This document shows positions 24,203 through 37,900 of a stretch of 64,000 nt of DNA, piece by piece. The position numbers and the translations under genes were made by a program. The notes under the pieces were generated by a model that worked only from the letters and a program-made list of their open reading frames with translations, made no database searches and was not told the origin of the DNA. The DNA is taken from assembly GCF_901933205.1 (NCBI RefSeq), contig NC_044573.1, positions 57,290,493-57,354,492 of the forward strand. The letters are read 5' to 3'. The stretch comes from Camarhynchus parvulus. Lineage: Eukaryota > Chordata > Aves > Passeriformes > Thraupidae. Positions within the stretch are counted from its first letter, which is position 1. Each line of letters opens with the position of its first letter.

Positions 24203-26982
24203 CCAGTTTAAGGGAGAAATACAGAAGCAGAAGAGCCAAGCACTCTTCTGTAGTTGATGAGACCATTACAAAAATAGAGGGATCACCTGTTTGAAGTCTG
24301 AGAGAGAAGACTCTTTTGCAAGCTTGCTGACTGCTGGATTTTCTTTCTGAGGGTTCTGAGAGGTATACTGCTCTGGGCTCAATTCCTTGATTTCAGGAGG
24401 AAGGAAACAGAGGTATTATAAAGAACCTCTTCCACTCTAGAGAACACAGAGCTACCTTCTTTCTACACCAATGGTAGGTATGCTATATTCCCTTCAGACA
24501 GACACATTAAGGTAAAGCAGCAGGATGATGGGTGTCTTCCCTCACCAGTGCAGTCATTGAAGAGAACTAAATTTAAGTAGGTTTCCTCTACTTAAGGTTA
24601 AACAGTAGTTCATTCTTTACAAACAAAGCCTCAGTTTTTGTAAAAACAATGTTTTATATGAAGAGGATCGGAAATTCTTTCTTGAGCTTTCATACAAAGG
24701 ATGCATTGTTCTGATTTATCCATTTCCTGGAATACATGAAAGACAGAATAATAGAGCTTTGTGGTATTTTCTAAGAGCTGGGAAAAAAAAAACCAACCCA
24801 AACCAATAAGTAATCTAAGTCTATTCTGTTAGATGTTTAGATTCATTACCTAATGTCAGAGTTTGGAGAAAAGAGTTAATTTTCAATTCATTAATATTTA
24901 CTTTTTCAGTAATCAAGTGTGTTATTGGTGCCAGAAGAAAAATCCAAAAATATAAGAAAACAATCACTGAAGGGGCTACTTTGTAAAACTGGGTCAGTAT
25001 TGGAAGTAACTGGTTTCAAACTTCCTTTGTGAAGTGAATCACAGCAAATATATTCTCTTGTTCTAGTTGTTTCATCTTCTGAAATTGTGATATAACTGCA
25101 GTTTGCAGTAGATAAAGTATCTGTGTCTTCAATACTACTATTTTTTGACCATGTACTTGACGAAAGTTTTCATAACTGGGCTTAGCTACTTTGATTTGTT
25201 TTATGCTTCCCTTTTGCAGCCTCTCCCCTTATTCTGCTCTCTGGACTCTTAACAACTTTTCTTCCAAGCACACCAATATTTATGGCATGCCCTAAAGGAC
25301 AATGTCCCTTAAAAACATATTCATAAAAGTTAGTACAATCCTAAAGCACAATGAGTTCAAAAGAAAAACAATCTGGAAATGAGCTTTAAGATGGATACTT
25401 TAGAGTCGTTATCTGAGGTACACTGGCAGTCTCTAATGAGACATTTGTAATTTAATTGTGTCATGGAGAAACTATAAATTCCCCCAGAGCCCACATCCAA
25501 GTTGTTTTTATAATGAAGATAAAGTAACTCACATACCAAAAATCTTTTGAATACACTATAACTTCTTCCAAAAAGATAAAGAGAGCCTATATCCTATTTA
25601 TGTCACTATAGTCAATTGCATAACAGAGCTTACAACAAGTAGGATAGAGGGCAAGAGTCAGTCTATAATAATTCAATGCTCTATGATTCTTTACATTTCT
25701 CTTTTAATCACATAATAATCTGGGGGAGACCAGTTCATATCAATACTAGAAAAGAAGAAGAGAATAACAGAATTGCAAATGATCATTCTAAAGAATCTTT
25801 ATGAGAGATTATATAGATACTTCCTCCAGGGAAGAAATTGTTCTAATATTGTATGACTAAGCCATTCCTACATAAGATTTCTGTGCCTTTGGATAGGCAT
25901 TTGTATAGATTGTTACACCTCAATTAATAAAAAAAATGCTGCCTACTCACTCCAAGTTCTTAAATAAATTAGAGGAAGGTCAACTTTTAGATATGGAAAT
26001 AACTTGTGCAATTCACCCACTTGATCATAACAATGAACCCTCTGGGTCCCTCAGCTGGAATGGTGTATTTACTTCTCTTGCAGATTTAAGCAACTTTATG
26101 CCATGGCTTTGTTTATTAAATTGTGCAGGGAGATAATCGCCAAAGTTCCAACTTATTGGAAGACCTTCCTCAAGCATTGAAAATTATCTGAAATTAAAGC
26201 CGCTTCTGAAATCAAACCTAAAATTTAACAGCTATCTAAGCTTTCAAGTTTTAGGCAAAGTAGGAAATAAAATGAAGGAGTGGAAGATAGAGGAAGAAGA
26301 ATAATGTTTTATGTTCTAATTCTACAGCAAATATTGCAAAAATACCAAATCCTACAAGAACCCGCTTTTGACCGTTTACCTCATTTTTCACATTCAGGCA
26401 AGGTACTTGAAAACTGTGATCTAAATACAGGACAGGGAGTGATCATTCTTGTATTTCTGTTCTGTTGTCAACATAAACTGTCTCTGCTTTTTAGGAAAAG
26501 GTATCTCACAGTGAAATAGCCTTTCAAAAGCCAATCTAAAATTTCTCATTAAGTCTGTAACATCAGCCTGAGCATCTGAGGCTGCCACCCCTGCAGATAC
26601 TGGCTGCAGTGCAAGGTCTCAGATGAAAGATATAAAACTCCTCTTCAAAAGCAACTCTAATATATCTTTTTCACATTTTTTGGGGCTATTTTAGAATTTT
26701 TTTCACTCCCAATAGATGAATCTTTTACTATGCTTTCTCCCATCTGAAGATGAGTATTTTTATCAATGAACAACAATAATAACCAAATCATTTAAAAAAA
26801 AAACCAAAAACCTCCATCTAAAAGATTTTTAATTGAAAATAGGCATAGCAAAACCCCTTCCAAACTCCATAAAGATAATAATATTTTCCCTTAATCAATT
26901 TAATTTTCTATTCCAGACAGTACATACAGATTGCAGTGAAACTCTACTGAAAACTGAAACAAGAGAAAATTAAAGCATTATG

Positions 26983-27785
26983 TATAGAATCACAGAAAGT
27001 TAAAATAATTTAGGTTGGAAAGGACTTTTAAGATCATCAAGCCCAACCATTTACACAGCACTGCCAAGCCCATCACTATACAATGTCCTGAAGAGCCACA
27101 TCTGCAAGTCTCTTAAATTCTTTCAAGGTTGGTGACTCAACCACTTCCCTGGGCAACCTGTTCCAATTCTTTCAGTGAATGATTTTTTCCTTGCATCTGA
27201 TCTAAACTTCCCTCAGTGCAACTTGAGGCCATTTCTTCTTGTCCTGTGGCTCATTCCTTGGGAAAACAGACTGACCCCCACATCACTACAACCTCCTGTC
27301 AGACAATTCTAGAGAACAATAGGGTCTCCCCTGAGCCTTCTTTCTCTAAGTTAACACTCCAGCCCCCTCAGTCACTCCTAATTTGTAAGATTTGTGCTCC
27401 AGACCCTTCACCAGCTCTGTTGACCTTCTCTGGACATGGTCTATCACCTCAATGTCTTTCTTCCTCAATGTCTTTCTTGAAGTGAGGGGCACAAAACTGA
27501 GCACAGTATTCAAGGTGTGGTCTCGCCAGCGCCAAGTGCAGGGGACAATCATGGCCATGGTCCTGCTGGCCATGCTCCTGCTGATACAGGCCAAGGTGGC
27601 ATTGTCCTTCTTGGCCACCTGGGCACACTGAAGGCTCATGTTCAGCCAGCTGTTGACCAGTGCCCCAAGTCCCCTCCTGCCAAGCAGCTTTCCAGACACT
27701 CTGTCCCAGACTGTAGCATTGCAATGAGTTGTTGTGATCCTCTCGGGATACATGAATACTGGTCAGGAAAGATGACAACCCTTTG
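26983..27785 (-). mobile_element. CR1 LINE, 5'-truncated, 3' part of ORF2 and 3' UTR
   Basis: On the plus strand it opens with ATAGAATCACAGAAAG and GGTTGGAAAGGACTTTTAAG, the reverse complement of the CR1 3' end. Reading leftward-coding, fragments of the C-terminal region of the CR1 ORF2 polyprotein appear in shifting frames (for example LARPHLEYC, then DHVQRRSTELVKGLEH), followed by the conserved tail segment and 3' UTR. The frame is broken, including by a 16-bp tandem duplication at 27447-27478. It is a dead copy, truncated after the reverse-transcriptase core. Confidence 0.9.
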
Positions 27786-29262
27786 ACAATTCTGATGTGA
27801 TTCTTCAATGCCTAATACCTTGTGGAGTCATGTACAGGCCTGTCTAAGGAATATGGAAGCTGAGGAATGCAAGAATGACTGTATTTCATATTAACTTTTA
27901 GTGAAAATAGAAGAATATGTTTTCTAGTCAGTGCAATGTGTTAAAGCTCACGTTGCAAATAGAACTTTAACACCTCAATTTTACAGGAAGCTAGGTTAGA
28001 CAATACAGTTGCTTTTCAGGCTTTAAAAATCTAGGATTTGTGGAGTAAATATCTTCATTGGGTTCAAGTGAATGGAGACAAGTTCTAATGCAGCTGGAAA
28101 GGATAGGAATTTGCAGGAAATACAATCTAGTATACACCAGAAAAGGAATGGGTTGTTTCAAATAAAAGTTTGTGTGACTTGTTGCTAATTCCAAAGAAAG
28201 AGGTTACAGCTTGCAGATGAGGCACGGGCTGTAAACTATTCAGGATGACTTTCATTGCTCAGAGGGTATAATTAAAAGTATGAAGCAAACTGCCAAAATC
28301 TACAATAGAAGTGAATAGTATACACCAGGTCAAAAGGGATCTGGAGTCATTTCTGGAAGAAGAGACAGTGCACAGCTGTTAGCTTGAGTTTTTAAGGGTG
28401 AAGATGATCAGTTACTATATGAATTGATTGGTATTTCCTGGACATGTTCTGTTAGAATTAAAAGTCTTCTCTTGGAGCTTCATGTGTCATTGTTTGTTTC
28501 TGGCAGCTGCATCCACTCAGGAGCAAATGTCTTCCATTGACTGGAAGTGTATATTGATGCATAAAATTTCTGAAGTTATCAGAGAAAATACCTTGGTGCG
28601 AAGGAATTTTCCTGATTTTTCCAGGACATAATTCAGATCAGACAAAAAAAAGGATGGGTACCTAACTCAACAGTTGAGAGTTTTACCTAGTGCCTAGATC
28701 TGGGAGCATGGATCTAACCAATTGCATAAACATGTCTATGCAAATAATGTCCAAACAACTGCATGGACCCTTTCAGTCTGACTGGCTCTACAGTCTCTGT
28801 AGTGTAATGTACCTGTAAGAGAAGGGATTACCACGTCTGTGACAATTAAGAAATCATTAGAACAACTGATGTGACTTGGAAAAGTGTATTTCCATACTGC
28901 TGGCACAGAAGAAGACATGCTCTCAAGGAAGAGGTACTAGGGTGAAAAGAAATTGTAAGCATTTGGATTTATTGGAGTAATTCTTGGAGCCCTCTGTATT
29001 AACCGAAGGCAAAGAAGCCCTGCCTCCTCCACAGCATGCCTTGAGCTCCCATTTGTCTGGAGCTGCAAATTGCTGCTGCACCTCTTCAGCAAGGCTTTCT
29101 TCAGAGGACATAAGCAGCAGGTGTGGGGGAGTTTGTAAGCCTGGGTTACACCCAGTCTTTCTACTCTAACATGGAGCAGCAACCCACTTTCACCAAACCA
29201 AGCCAGGAAGACCAAGGGTGAAAGCTGAAGTTTTCTTGAATATTGAACAAGTTACCTGGGAC

Positions 29263-29292
29263 ACAACTGAAATTGTGTACAATTTCAGTTGT
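29263..29292. repeat. Perfect 14-bp inverted repeat with 2-bp spacer
   Basis: The arms ACAACTGAAATTGT and ACAATTTCAGTTGT are exact reverse complements, separated by GT. It could extrude as a cruciform or fold as an RNA hairpin. No repeat family is recognised around it. Confidence 0.9.
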
Positions 29293-30607
29293 ACAACATG
29301 AAATCTCTTCACACCAGAGCAGGAGCACAAAGAAGGTCCTAGGCTTCCTCTGCTCTCACTGGCACGGTGTACCCACTGCAAAGAGGAAACATATACTTCT
29401 GGCTTAGTCCCAAATTTGCAGGGCCCTGGGAAAAAAAAGTATCATGCAGAAACAACTTCTGTGGATAATCCTGGTGCTATGCAGCCACTCTATTTTATAC
29501 CTCTTTACTCAGAGGGTTTTATAAAATTTACATCATACTAGTATCCAGCCTATATATGGAAAAAGCCCATGGATAACCAATTTTGCTCCTAGACTTTTTT
29601 TCAGTATAATCTGAGTCTCCTTTTCAGATGTAGGAGAAACAGAAATTCTCATTGGAATAGACTCAGGGAAGTTGCCTCATTCTTCTACTCCCTCACAGGT
29701 TTTCCTAGGCTCTCCATAAATATAGCAGGAGATTCTCCATACCTCAAAGGGGTTTTAATCTAAATATTATCAGAGATTTAAAAGAAGTCCAAATGTTTCA
29801 AAATGTTCCTGCTTCACATACCACATGGATTATTAGTGGTACAGCTCTGTTTGGAGCAACTTGAATTGCACAAGTTAAGACTCCCATGGGGCTGGGTCAC
29901 ATGTAAAACCATTGAATACTCTCAAGGATTGATTTTTAATGGACTTTATGATTTGTGCAAAGTGCTTCTGTCCCTATTTTCTGTCTACCAACTCTTCAAA
30001 TATACTGTTACTGACTGGAAGAAGACACTTCAGAGGGGCAAACAACAGAAATTACAAACTGTGTTGTCAATTATCAGCTGGGTGGCTGATGCATGACTGC
30101 TACTGCTGAGCTTAACCCTGGCTTTTAGTCATTGCAGTTGGCTTGAATCAGTAAGCCTTCCCATTCTAGCCCTATTTCCAGGAAAACATTTGTAAACATG
30201 ACACTAAACTGTGTATGGATTTCCCTGATTTTCGTTTGTCATTCCTTATGCCCAGAGGTTTAGTTAATTGTCGTTCGTGGTTCATGACGGACCCTTTATG
30301 AAGCAGATGAAATCTAGATTTCCCAGGAAACACCTGGCTAACTTACTACTAGCTTGAATAGAGCTGGATCAGTTTGCCATCACTGGGATTTTGAGGATTT
30401 TTTTGTTTGTGTGTTATTTGGGTTCAATATTTCCTGTTCATGGCATGTCTATGAAACATTTTCTATTAAGAAAATAATGCCTTGGTATGAATCTTTTAAT
30501 AAGCTTTGGTGCTTACTTTAAACTACAGTTTCTTCTTTTTGAGAAAAGTATTCAATGTAAAATGTTCAGGTCTTTCTTCTGCACTGAATTCACCAAACCA
30601 AAAAACC

Positions 30608-30640
30608 AAAAAAAAAAAAAAAAAAGAAAGAAAGAAGAGA
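30608..30640. repeat. A18 run followed by GAAA repeats
   Basis: Eighteen consecutive A residues, then GAAAGAAAGAAG. No LINE or processed gene is recognisable upstream on the plus strand, so it is not clearly a retroposon tail. Confidence 0.9.
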
Positions 30641-33600
30641 CTGAGTGTTTCTCTGGTCTTGGTTGCATTTCAACTCTAAGCACTCTGGCAAATCTTGTAT
30701 CTTAAACACTTGGCCCAGTGCCTTGGCTGAAGAGATGTTTTTGTGTGTTAGGCCTCCATGTTTAAAAATATATTTGTGTCAACACCAGGTGGCTTTGGTT
30801 GTTTATTGATCTCACAAAGAAGAGATGCTACCAGGTCCTCTAATACTTAAAAACCTTTGCAATGAGAAATTTTTCCAGATATGGTTAAAGCTCTTAAATT
30901 CTCACAAGGAACATCAGTTCTATTTTATGGAGCTGGTATTTTGTGACAGTAAAACTTAGAAGGATTAGATTAATCTTCGCTTGGAACTGCTTGATTTTGG
31001 TACTCCAGTATCCAAGATTGTTAAGCGGTTTTTGTTTTGTTTTGTTTTTAAATCTTACTTAGTTTTTTTGTCCCATAGTACAGAGAAATTGAACAATTCT
31101 GAAAAAGCAGTCTGGAACAACAGTCCAACTTGACAGGGCATTGAGATTAAAAGATCTACAAGAATACTCTTATTCTGAAGGGCTGATGTCAATCCTCTTT
31201 GTATTCACAGCAGTTACTTATTTGTCCATTTTAACCATAATCAGGGCATCTATATTCCTACCTGGGATTTCCTGGTCTAGAAACCAAGTACAAAAGAACA
31301 TGCTTCTCTCAGAAGATGTCTGATCTGAAGGTAGACTGCACACATGCATTAAATCTGAGACTTTCAAAGTACATCAGGTTTTGTGTCTAAGTGTAAATGA
31401 ACCATATAGATCAAGTGGAATTAAACTGATACTGCCAGGAGTTGGAGTCACTGGGAAGGCTGGTACAGCCAATCTGCTCTTGCATGGCCAAGGAGGCCCA
31501 GGGCTCTGAAGAATGAGACACTTAGCTAGGAGGGAGCACAGATATGATTCCCCTGGCCTGACAGATGCCCAGGAATCCTGAACAAGCCCAAAATTCACTA
31601 TTATTTTTCCTAGAAAACACTTCTGAGTGAGTTTTCATGGTGGTCTTGCTCTCTGCAGTGCTCAGAGTCTCCTTGCTGGGCTCATGTTTCTGGGGACCTG
31701 TGAGGCTGTGCCTCATCTCCTAATCTCCTCCTGAGCGAGTGGGGGTCACAGCTTTCTGCTCCTGTGATCTGCTGAGGCTCATGGTGACTCCCCAGTTTCC
31801 TCTCTGGGGTGGGGATTAGGCTGGTTGTCTTCAGCATGGGAGTTTGACTGTTTGTCAAGAGCCCAGGAGTGCTGCAGGAGGGAAACAGCGGAGCTAATGC
31901 ACGTTGCTCATTTTCTATATTTCTTCCACATGATTGCTGGCAGATGTGACCCGTGACAAATCCTTGAAATATGGCTGTGCAGACAGAGATGGGACAGATC
32001 CAAGGGTAAAAAGCCTGTGCTTGGGAGATGCTGTGCTGTGACAGATTGCATGAGTTCAGATGTATCTCTCTCCCATCTCATGTTTGCCATTGCTTACTTA
32101 GAGGAAAGCAGAACTGCTAAAGAGAGTGGCTGTGCAGGATTCATTTCCTTACTCCCAAAACCTATGGAGAGGGGAAACACATGCTACTCCAAACACTAAA
32201 TCTCTCCTAGCAATATGGATCATTTGAGACTGAGGAGTGGAGCTGAAATGACAGAGATAGTTTGTGCCAGAAGTGCATTTTTTGTGAATGCTGAAATCCT
32301 GACATTCCTGGCTAGCCCAGTATAAATATGGCCACCCAAGTGCTGTGCCATTACTTGAGTTCATCTGCAGAGTAGCTGTTATGTGGTTTCTTTGGCAGTC
32401 CAGTGATTCCTTGAACTGAAAGAGAACCATGGCCTCGTTCTCTGTGGCTGCTGTGTGGGGGCCAGCATTATGAAAAAACCCAAACATGCCATGACCCTGT
32501 GAGAGCACATGGGCCTGCACATCCCTGTCAGCGTGTGGCAATTCAGTGCTTGAAGATTTCCTGCACTGGAGCTGGCCTCTGTCCTCCCTGCCTGCAGGGC
32601 TACAGTGAGACCTGACCTGGGAACTGATTTCCCTGTCCTCCCTCCTAAAACACAAACAATTTCTCACAAGTGTAACTAGAGGAAGAGGCAGCACATTTAT
32701 ATTAAGCTTACACTTGGCTGGGTGTGTTTATGCTTTGTTTCTAAAGACTGGACTGGGCACATTAGTAACTAGGGCAGGACAAAGTTCAGTTTGTATGATG
32801 CCAAGAGAGCTGTGGGGGAAGATGACCTGGAGGCTGATAATGAAGCTCCTCCCTGGGAATTTTATTTTTTTAATATTTGCAGTTTGTTGTAATCTCGTCC
32901 TTCCCAAGGGAAATAATTTGCTCCACTCAGGACATTTCATAAGACCCAAAGATCTTGCTTTGCTGAGAGACAACAGAGAGGAATAAACACAATATCCCAT
33001 AACAGCAAAGAAAAATGTCATAAATTTCTGTTCGGACCCGAGGTAGGAATTTTTCCAGCGAAAGAGGAAGCCTCCTCTCTATTAAGATCTGGCAAAAGAA
33101 AATGCCAACACCCTTCTTTGAGCTGAAAAGAAAAAGGGCAGAAATGAAGTGGAGCCTGTGTACTGGGAACTCATGGGCTCTGGCCCTCCTTCAGGTGCTT
33201 GCCTAAGCTTTTCACACTACTGGGAGTATTTTAGTCTCTTCAGCCATAATATAGGAGTCAAATATCAGCCCACACTGTTTTTATGGTTAATGGATTGCAC
33301 TGCTGCACTGTCAAACCTCAGGGGTTTATTAAACACAAGGCAGTGTGGGAACAGAGGAGTGACGGGAGTTTCTCAGCCTAGTGAAAAGGCAAAATTTAAA
33401 GATTATCAAAAGTATTTAGAAATGTAACCTTCATTTATTTAGGCCCAAGTTCATTAACCTGAAAGGATCGTTAACATCCTTGACACTAAACCCCTATAGG
33501 GATTAAAAAAAAAAAGAATTAACTGTAGTTTAGGTGTTGGGACTGCAGCGTGACATTCAGAGGTACAATTCACTGTTTGTGATTAGGGCTGACACTTCTG

Positions 33601-34937
33601 AGCTGCTTGGGCACAAATTAAGTCTGCTACTCAGCCAGCACGTACTTGGGGTGGAGGCAGATGACACCTCACCTTAAAGCCCCACGGGCAAGATGAAATG
33701 CTAGCAGGGAGCCAGGGCTTCTGTCCATTCTCATAGCTTCCCTGGCTGGAGCAGGGCCAGCCTTTCTAACCTCTCACTACCTTCTTCAGTCCAATCCCAT
33801 GGCACTTTCTGTTTGTTCAGTGCTGTGTTGCAGCCTTGAGATAATGGGGAGGTTGCCAGAGAGAACAGGGCCAGCTCAGGGCCTGCTTTGTTATTCTCCA
33901 GCACCAAAAAATTCACTGCCCAGGGTCCTTCCAACACACTGATCTCCAAGAGGGCCATGTTGTCCAATGGTAGGGTGTCAGGACTTAACTGCAGGTTGCT
34001 TTTGGACCTCTGAGGTTCCTGCTGGCCACCTAGTCATCAGCAAAGTCTGGCCTAATCTAAGCCCCACAGTGATATTCTCACCTCCAAGATCCCAGCCAAT
34101 GTAGAAAATGCTCTTGCCCCCAAAAGAGATGAACACGAGCATGTCAAAAATATCACATCTATGCAAGCAAGCATGCAGGTATGTAAGGATATGTATAAAC
34201 TTCCCCTTAGAGAGCTGTGCTGGGAATGGAAAAGTTTGCAGGCCCTGCAATGGAGCAGTGCCGTCAGGCGAGAGAAAAATAGGAAAGTACAGCAGCTGCA
34301 AATCCTCATACAACATCTCACTTAAAATGTCATGTGTGCTACTTGGTTTAAATTGTCACCCCTCCAGCAACCACAAACAATGCAGAAACAGCAGATGTGT
34401 TTTCTATTTAGAATTAAACAGTTTATTTCAACCACTGTCATTGTTACAGAGGGAAAATAAATAAATATCCATGTTAATGTAAACTTCAAAAGGTACTTTC
34501 TGGCATGAATGGCTATTCTGAATCCAGATTTCACTGAGAAAACTAGGATTTGACCATAGATTTATATTTAATTTTTTTTTTCTAATAGGGATGCTGGCAG
34601 CTCAGCACGTAGTAAAACTTAGACTGGTCAAAAAGATTTTTTGGCCAGATATAGCATCCAATAAGTCATGTCATTTGGACTTAATGGTCCAGAAAATTTA
34701 AGTAAACATCATAAATGTCTTTTGTTATTAAACTTTCCATTGAAACATTTTGTTTAACTCTTTCTTAATGGAGAGTAAAGATGACATTTGGGGCATATAT
34801 TTACTCACATGATAATCCTAGAGTCACCTCATTGAAATTAAAAGATTGGCCATATTCTCAACCTAGTTAAGCACTCAGCTATTAAAATGATAGCTGATGT
34901 GAGCATGTTTTCCAGAGAAGTTAAACTAATGATGAAT

Positions 34938-34960
34938 TTGACCTTTAAAGGTCAAGGTCA
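34938..34960. promoter_or_regulatory. Composite nuclear-receptor half-site cluster
   Basis: An 18-bp perfect palindrome TTGACCTTTAAAGGTCAA (34938-34955) holds TGACCT and AGGTCA as an everted pair spaced by 4 bp. A third AGGTCA abuts directly (34955-34960), making a DR0 and the TCAAGGTCA extended half-site used by monomeric receptors such as ERR and SF-1 types. Three half-sites lie in 22 bp. Binding is inference. Confidence 0.45.
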
Positions 34961-37900
34961 ATTTAGTGTACAACTCTTAGTTTTATAGTTCTATCCCTAC
35001 TTTGCAGGGGCAAGAAGCATCTGAAGCAGGAGCGACCATATGAATATTATTACATCCTTTTTTGTTTTTAAGAAGAGACAGTCTTTGTAAGGGCTGTTGC
35101 TGAGTAATGTTGTTGGGATAGGCGTTACGAAAATACAGTCGTTTTGTACAAAAAGCAAAAGTACAGTTTCATTTAGTCATCAATGCCCTCTTACATCAAT
35201 GCTTACATTTAAGATACAAAAACAAAGCAGAACTCTGTCTAGTTGTGAACATATTTTGTCTAAATGAAGCTTGATTTGTTTCCACAGCCCAAGGAAGGTT
35301 CCAAAGCTGAGTATCACTGTGTTCCTCTGTGTGTGACATGGCCTTCACCAATACCTTTCTTGTGTTTGATTTGCAGCCAATATTTTAGGACCTCACCAGA
35401 CAGCCTTTTTCCAGATTTTATAGTTTCACAAAGAGTTTTTTGTCTTTAGGCAACCAGAACCACAAATGTTTCTGCTACTCCTCCCAGCTGAAATGGGCAA
35501 TAGAGGGGCACGTGTGACCAGCAGTCAGCTGCAAAGCTTTAACTTCCAGTAATTCTTTTTGGCCTTGTAACACATTCAATTCAATGCTTGTATCTCCACT
35601 GTGGTCACAGCCCTGCAACTCTGCAGGTCTTCTTGATAGGTAACTAGATGTCTGTGGACAATGCAGTCACCATGACAAGCCAAAGTCTGTGTTTGCATTT
35701 CAGAATGAATACAAGCTGCAGAAAACACTATGTAACTCATCACCCTCCAAGTTCCCAGTAAGAAAGGAGTATTTTGAGGGTGGCAAAGTTTCTGGGTGGT
35801 TAAGACCAACAGAAATCTTTAATTCATCCAGCCCAGGGGTTGGCCACATACAGACAATTGAGATTCATCAACATGAAATCTCAGTAACCCTCTTCACACC
35901 ATGGAGATCTGATCTAACTCAGCTGTCCCTTACCCAGAGATCAGTCTTCAAAGTTTGGGAGGGAAGAATAGGAAGCCTCCCTTCTAGATGAGATGACTGG
36001 GAACTGGAACCAGTGGAGTGTTGCAACAGAATTCCCTTCTCACTTCTCTGAGCAATTGCCCCCAAAATTGAGATTAAATTGCATCCCTTTATTACTTGAA
36101 TATACTAGTCAATAGAATTTCTGTGTATGAGGTACAAACACTTTATCTTCTCATCTGCCTTTGTTAGCTATCCTGAGGAGAGGTAACATGCAAGTAGGCA
36201 AGGGCAGAGCTGATTTCAAGGAAGCACAGTCCTGATCTCATCACTGCTCACTGAAGTTAAATCTGCAAAAATTAGTGAAATCTCTTGGAATTAAAACATC
36301 AAGACTTGCCTGTGCTTTGAGCATCCCTGTTAGTGATTTTCTGTCAGCCCAACCAATTTGTGTGTCTTAACTCATTTTCTGGTTTATGCTACCTGAATAT
36401 AGATCAGAAAGAGTTTTCTGAACATGATATTGCACCTGAACAGTTCTACTGAAGCAAAAGATCTGGATCAAGATTCCTGAATAATCCATGGGCAGACAAT
36501 TTCAATGTGCAATAACAATATCTACAGGAGGAATTACACAGAAAAAGGTAATATTTAGTTTCTGCCCTGCATTTCTACCAAGCTAATTTTCAAGTGTAAG
36601 TGATCCCACAGAGATTACATATTTACCCAGAACATGAAATACACCCTTTTATTATAACACTGAACTGCACAATTGAAGAAACATAATAAAAATGGAATGG
36701 ACACAAATCTGTCACTAAATGGAACTGAGGAGCTTAATTAAGTGCATCACTGAACAACAAAGGCCTTTAGTTCTTAACACCACCTTAACTGTTCATAATC
36801 ATAAGCATCCATAAAATCTTCTAGCAGTTGGATTGTATGTTTGCATATATATCCTGTTTGTTTCTATATTAATATTATTCTGCCTTCCAGCATTTAGTGG
36901 GCTAAAGTTTGAGTGAAGACTTATGGGGAAAATTACAGCTAAAGAGGCAATGTATTTTTTATATGCTTCTGCACAATTTAAAATTGATTTGCAGCAGCCC
37001 AGACACTTGAGCAGATAAATCTGAAGCCAGTATAATTTTCTTATTGTTTGCTTTTCTTTTCATTAATCCTTATATGAAATCATTTTAGCTCTGCACTCTT
37101 CAGGGATCTTGAGGTCAGACCAAGGAAACTTCCAAAGCAATATGAAGTTCATACTAAAACAATTCTATCAGACAGAAAAGCCAAATGCTAATGTTATCTA
37201 CATGTCAGAGAATATGGATAAGTTCTTGCAGCATTTCTTTGGCAAAATGGATTTGCTTCCTTACTGCGGAAGTCATGCTATTGCTATTAGTCTCAACAGA
37301 AAAAAAAACCAGATTCTGACTCAACTATTTCTGTTTCATAAAGGGGAAAAATGCCCTTTAAGAGCTAGAGAATAAGGAAATGCAAATATCTGATTTGGTT
37401 CTTTTCCTCTTTGTAAACTGCCTGGGAAAACAGATTATTTGCTGAGACTATTTTATTTTCTTAGCTTGTTTGCTACATTGAATTATGCAATTATTTATGC
37501 CTTTTCTAGAGATACTTTGGCATATTTAACTGTGCAACAACATTTATTCTAATAGAGATTGTGCCAAAGTTTGGCTGTCTTTATTCAGTGAATAATTCTG
37601 AGACTCCTGTTTCCAAAGTCAACACAATTCAATGTGCTGTACTTGATTATTCTGTGATATCAAATGAAGCATTTAATATTGCTTTTACGTCCTTTTCTCA
37701 GTGAACATGGATGGTGGCAAATTTATTCAGCAGAAAAAAAATCATGACCATAAAATTGGCCAATCTCAAGTTTATTCAGTTTTTTCTTATTTGGTGTGTG
37801 TAGTAAAGCAAACTAATTGGTAGTAGGTCTGTAGCTTCAGACTTACTGAGCTTCTGTCTCAATACAGGGAACTTGCCTCTATGCAGATCAATCATACTTT

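Larger units (their letters stand above)
9466..26982. other. Long intergenic stretch
   Basis: About 17.5 kb with no recognisable gene and almost no repeats beyond microsatellites. The longest frame (14019-14522 plus, 167 codons) is hydrophobic and AT-driven, with no known match. The GC-richer patch at 17310-17750 has open frames on both strands only because stops are rare there. The segment at about 16540-17290 has the look of conserved non-coding DNA (homeodomain-type TTTAATTAAG near 17215), but this is a weak impression. Confidence 0.5.

Noticed and set aside
27346..27808. Frames of up to 135 codons on both strands
   Set aside because: They are pieces and shadows of the dead CR1 copy, not host genes.
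30570..30640. A-run as a possible retroposon poly(A) tail
   Set aside because: No element or processed transcript is recognisable upstream and no target-site duplication is visible.
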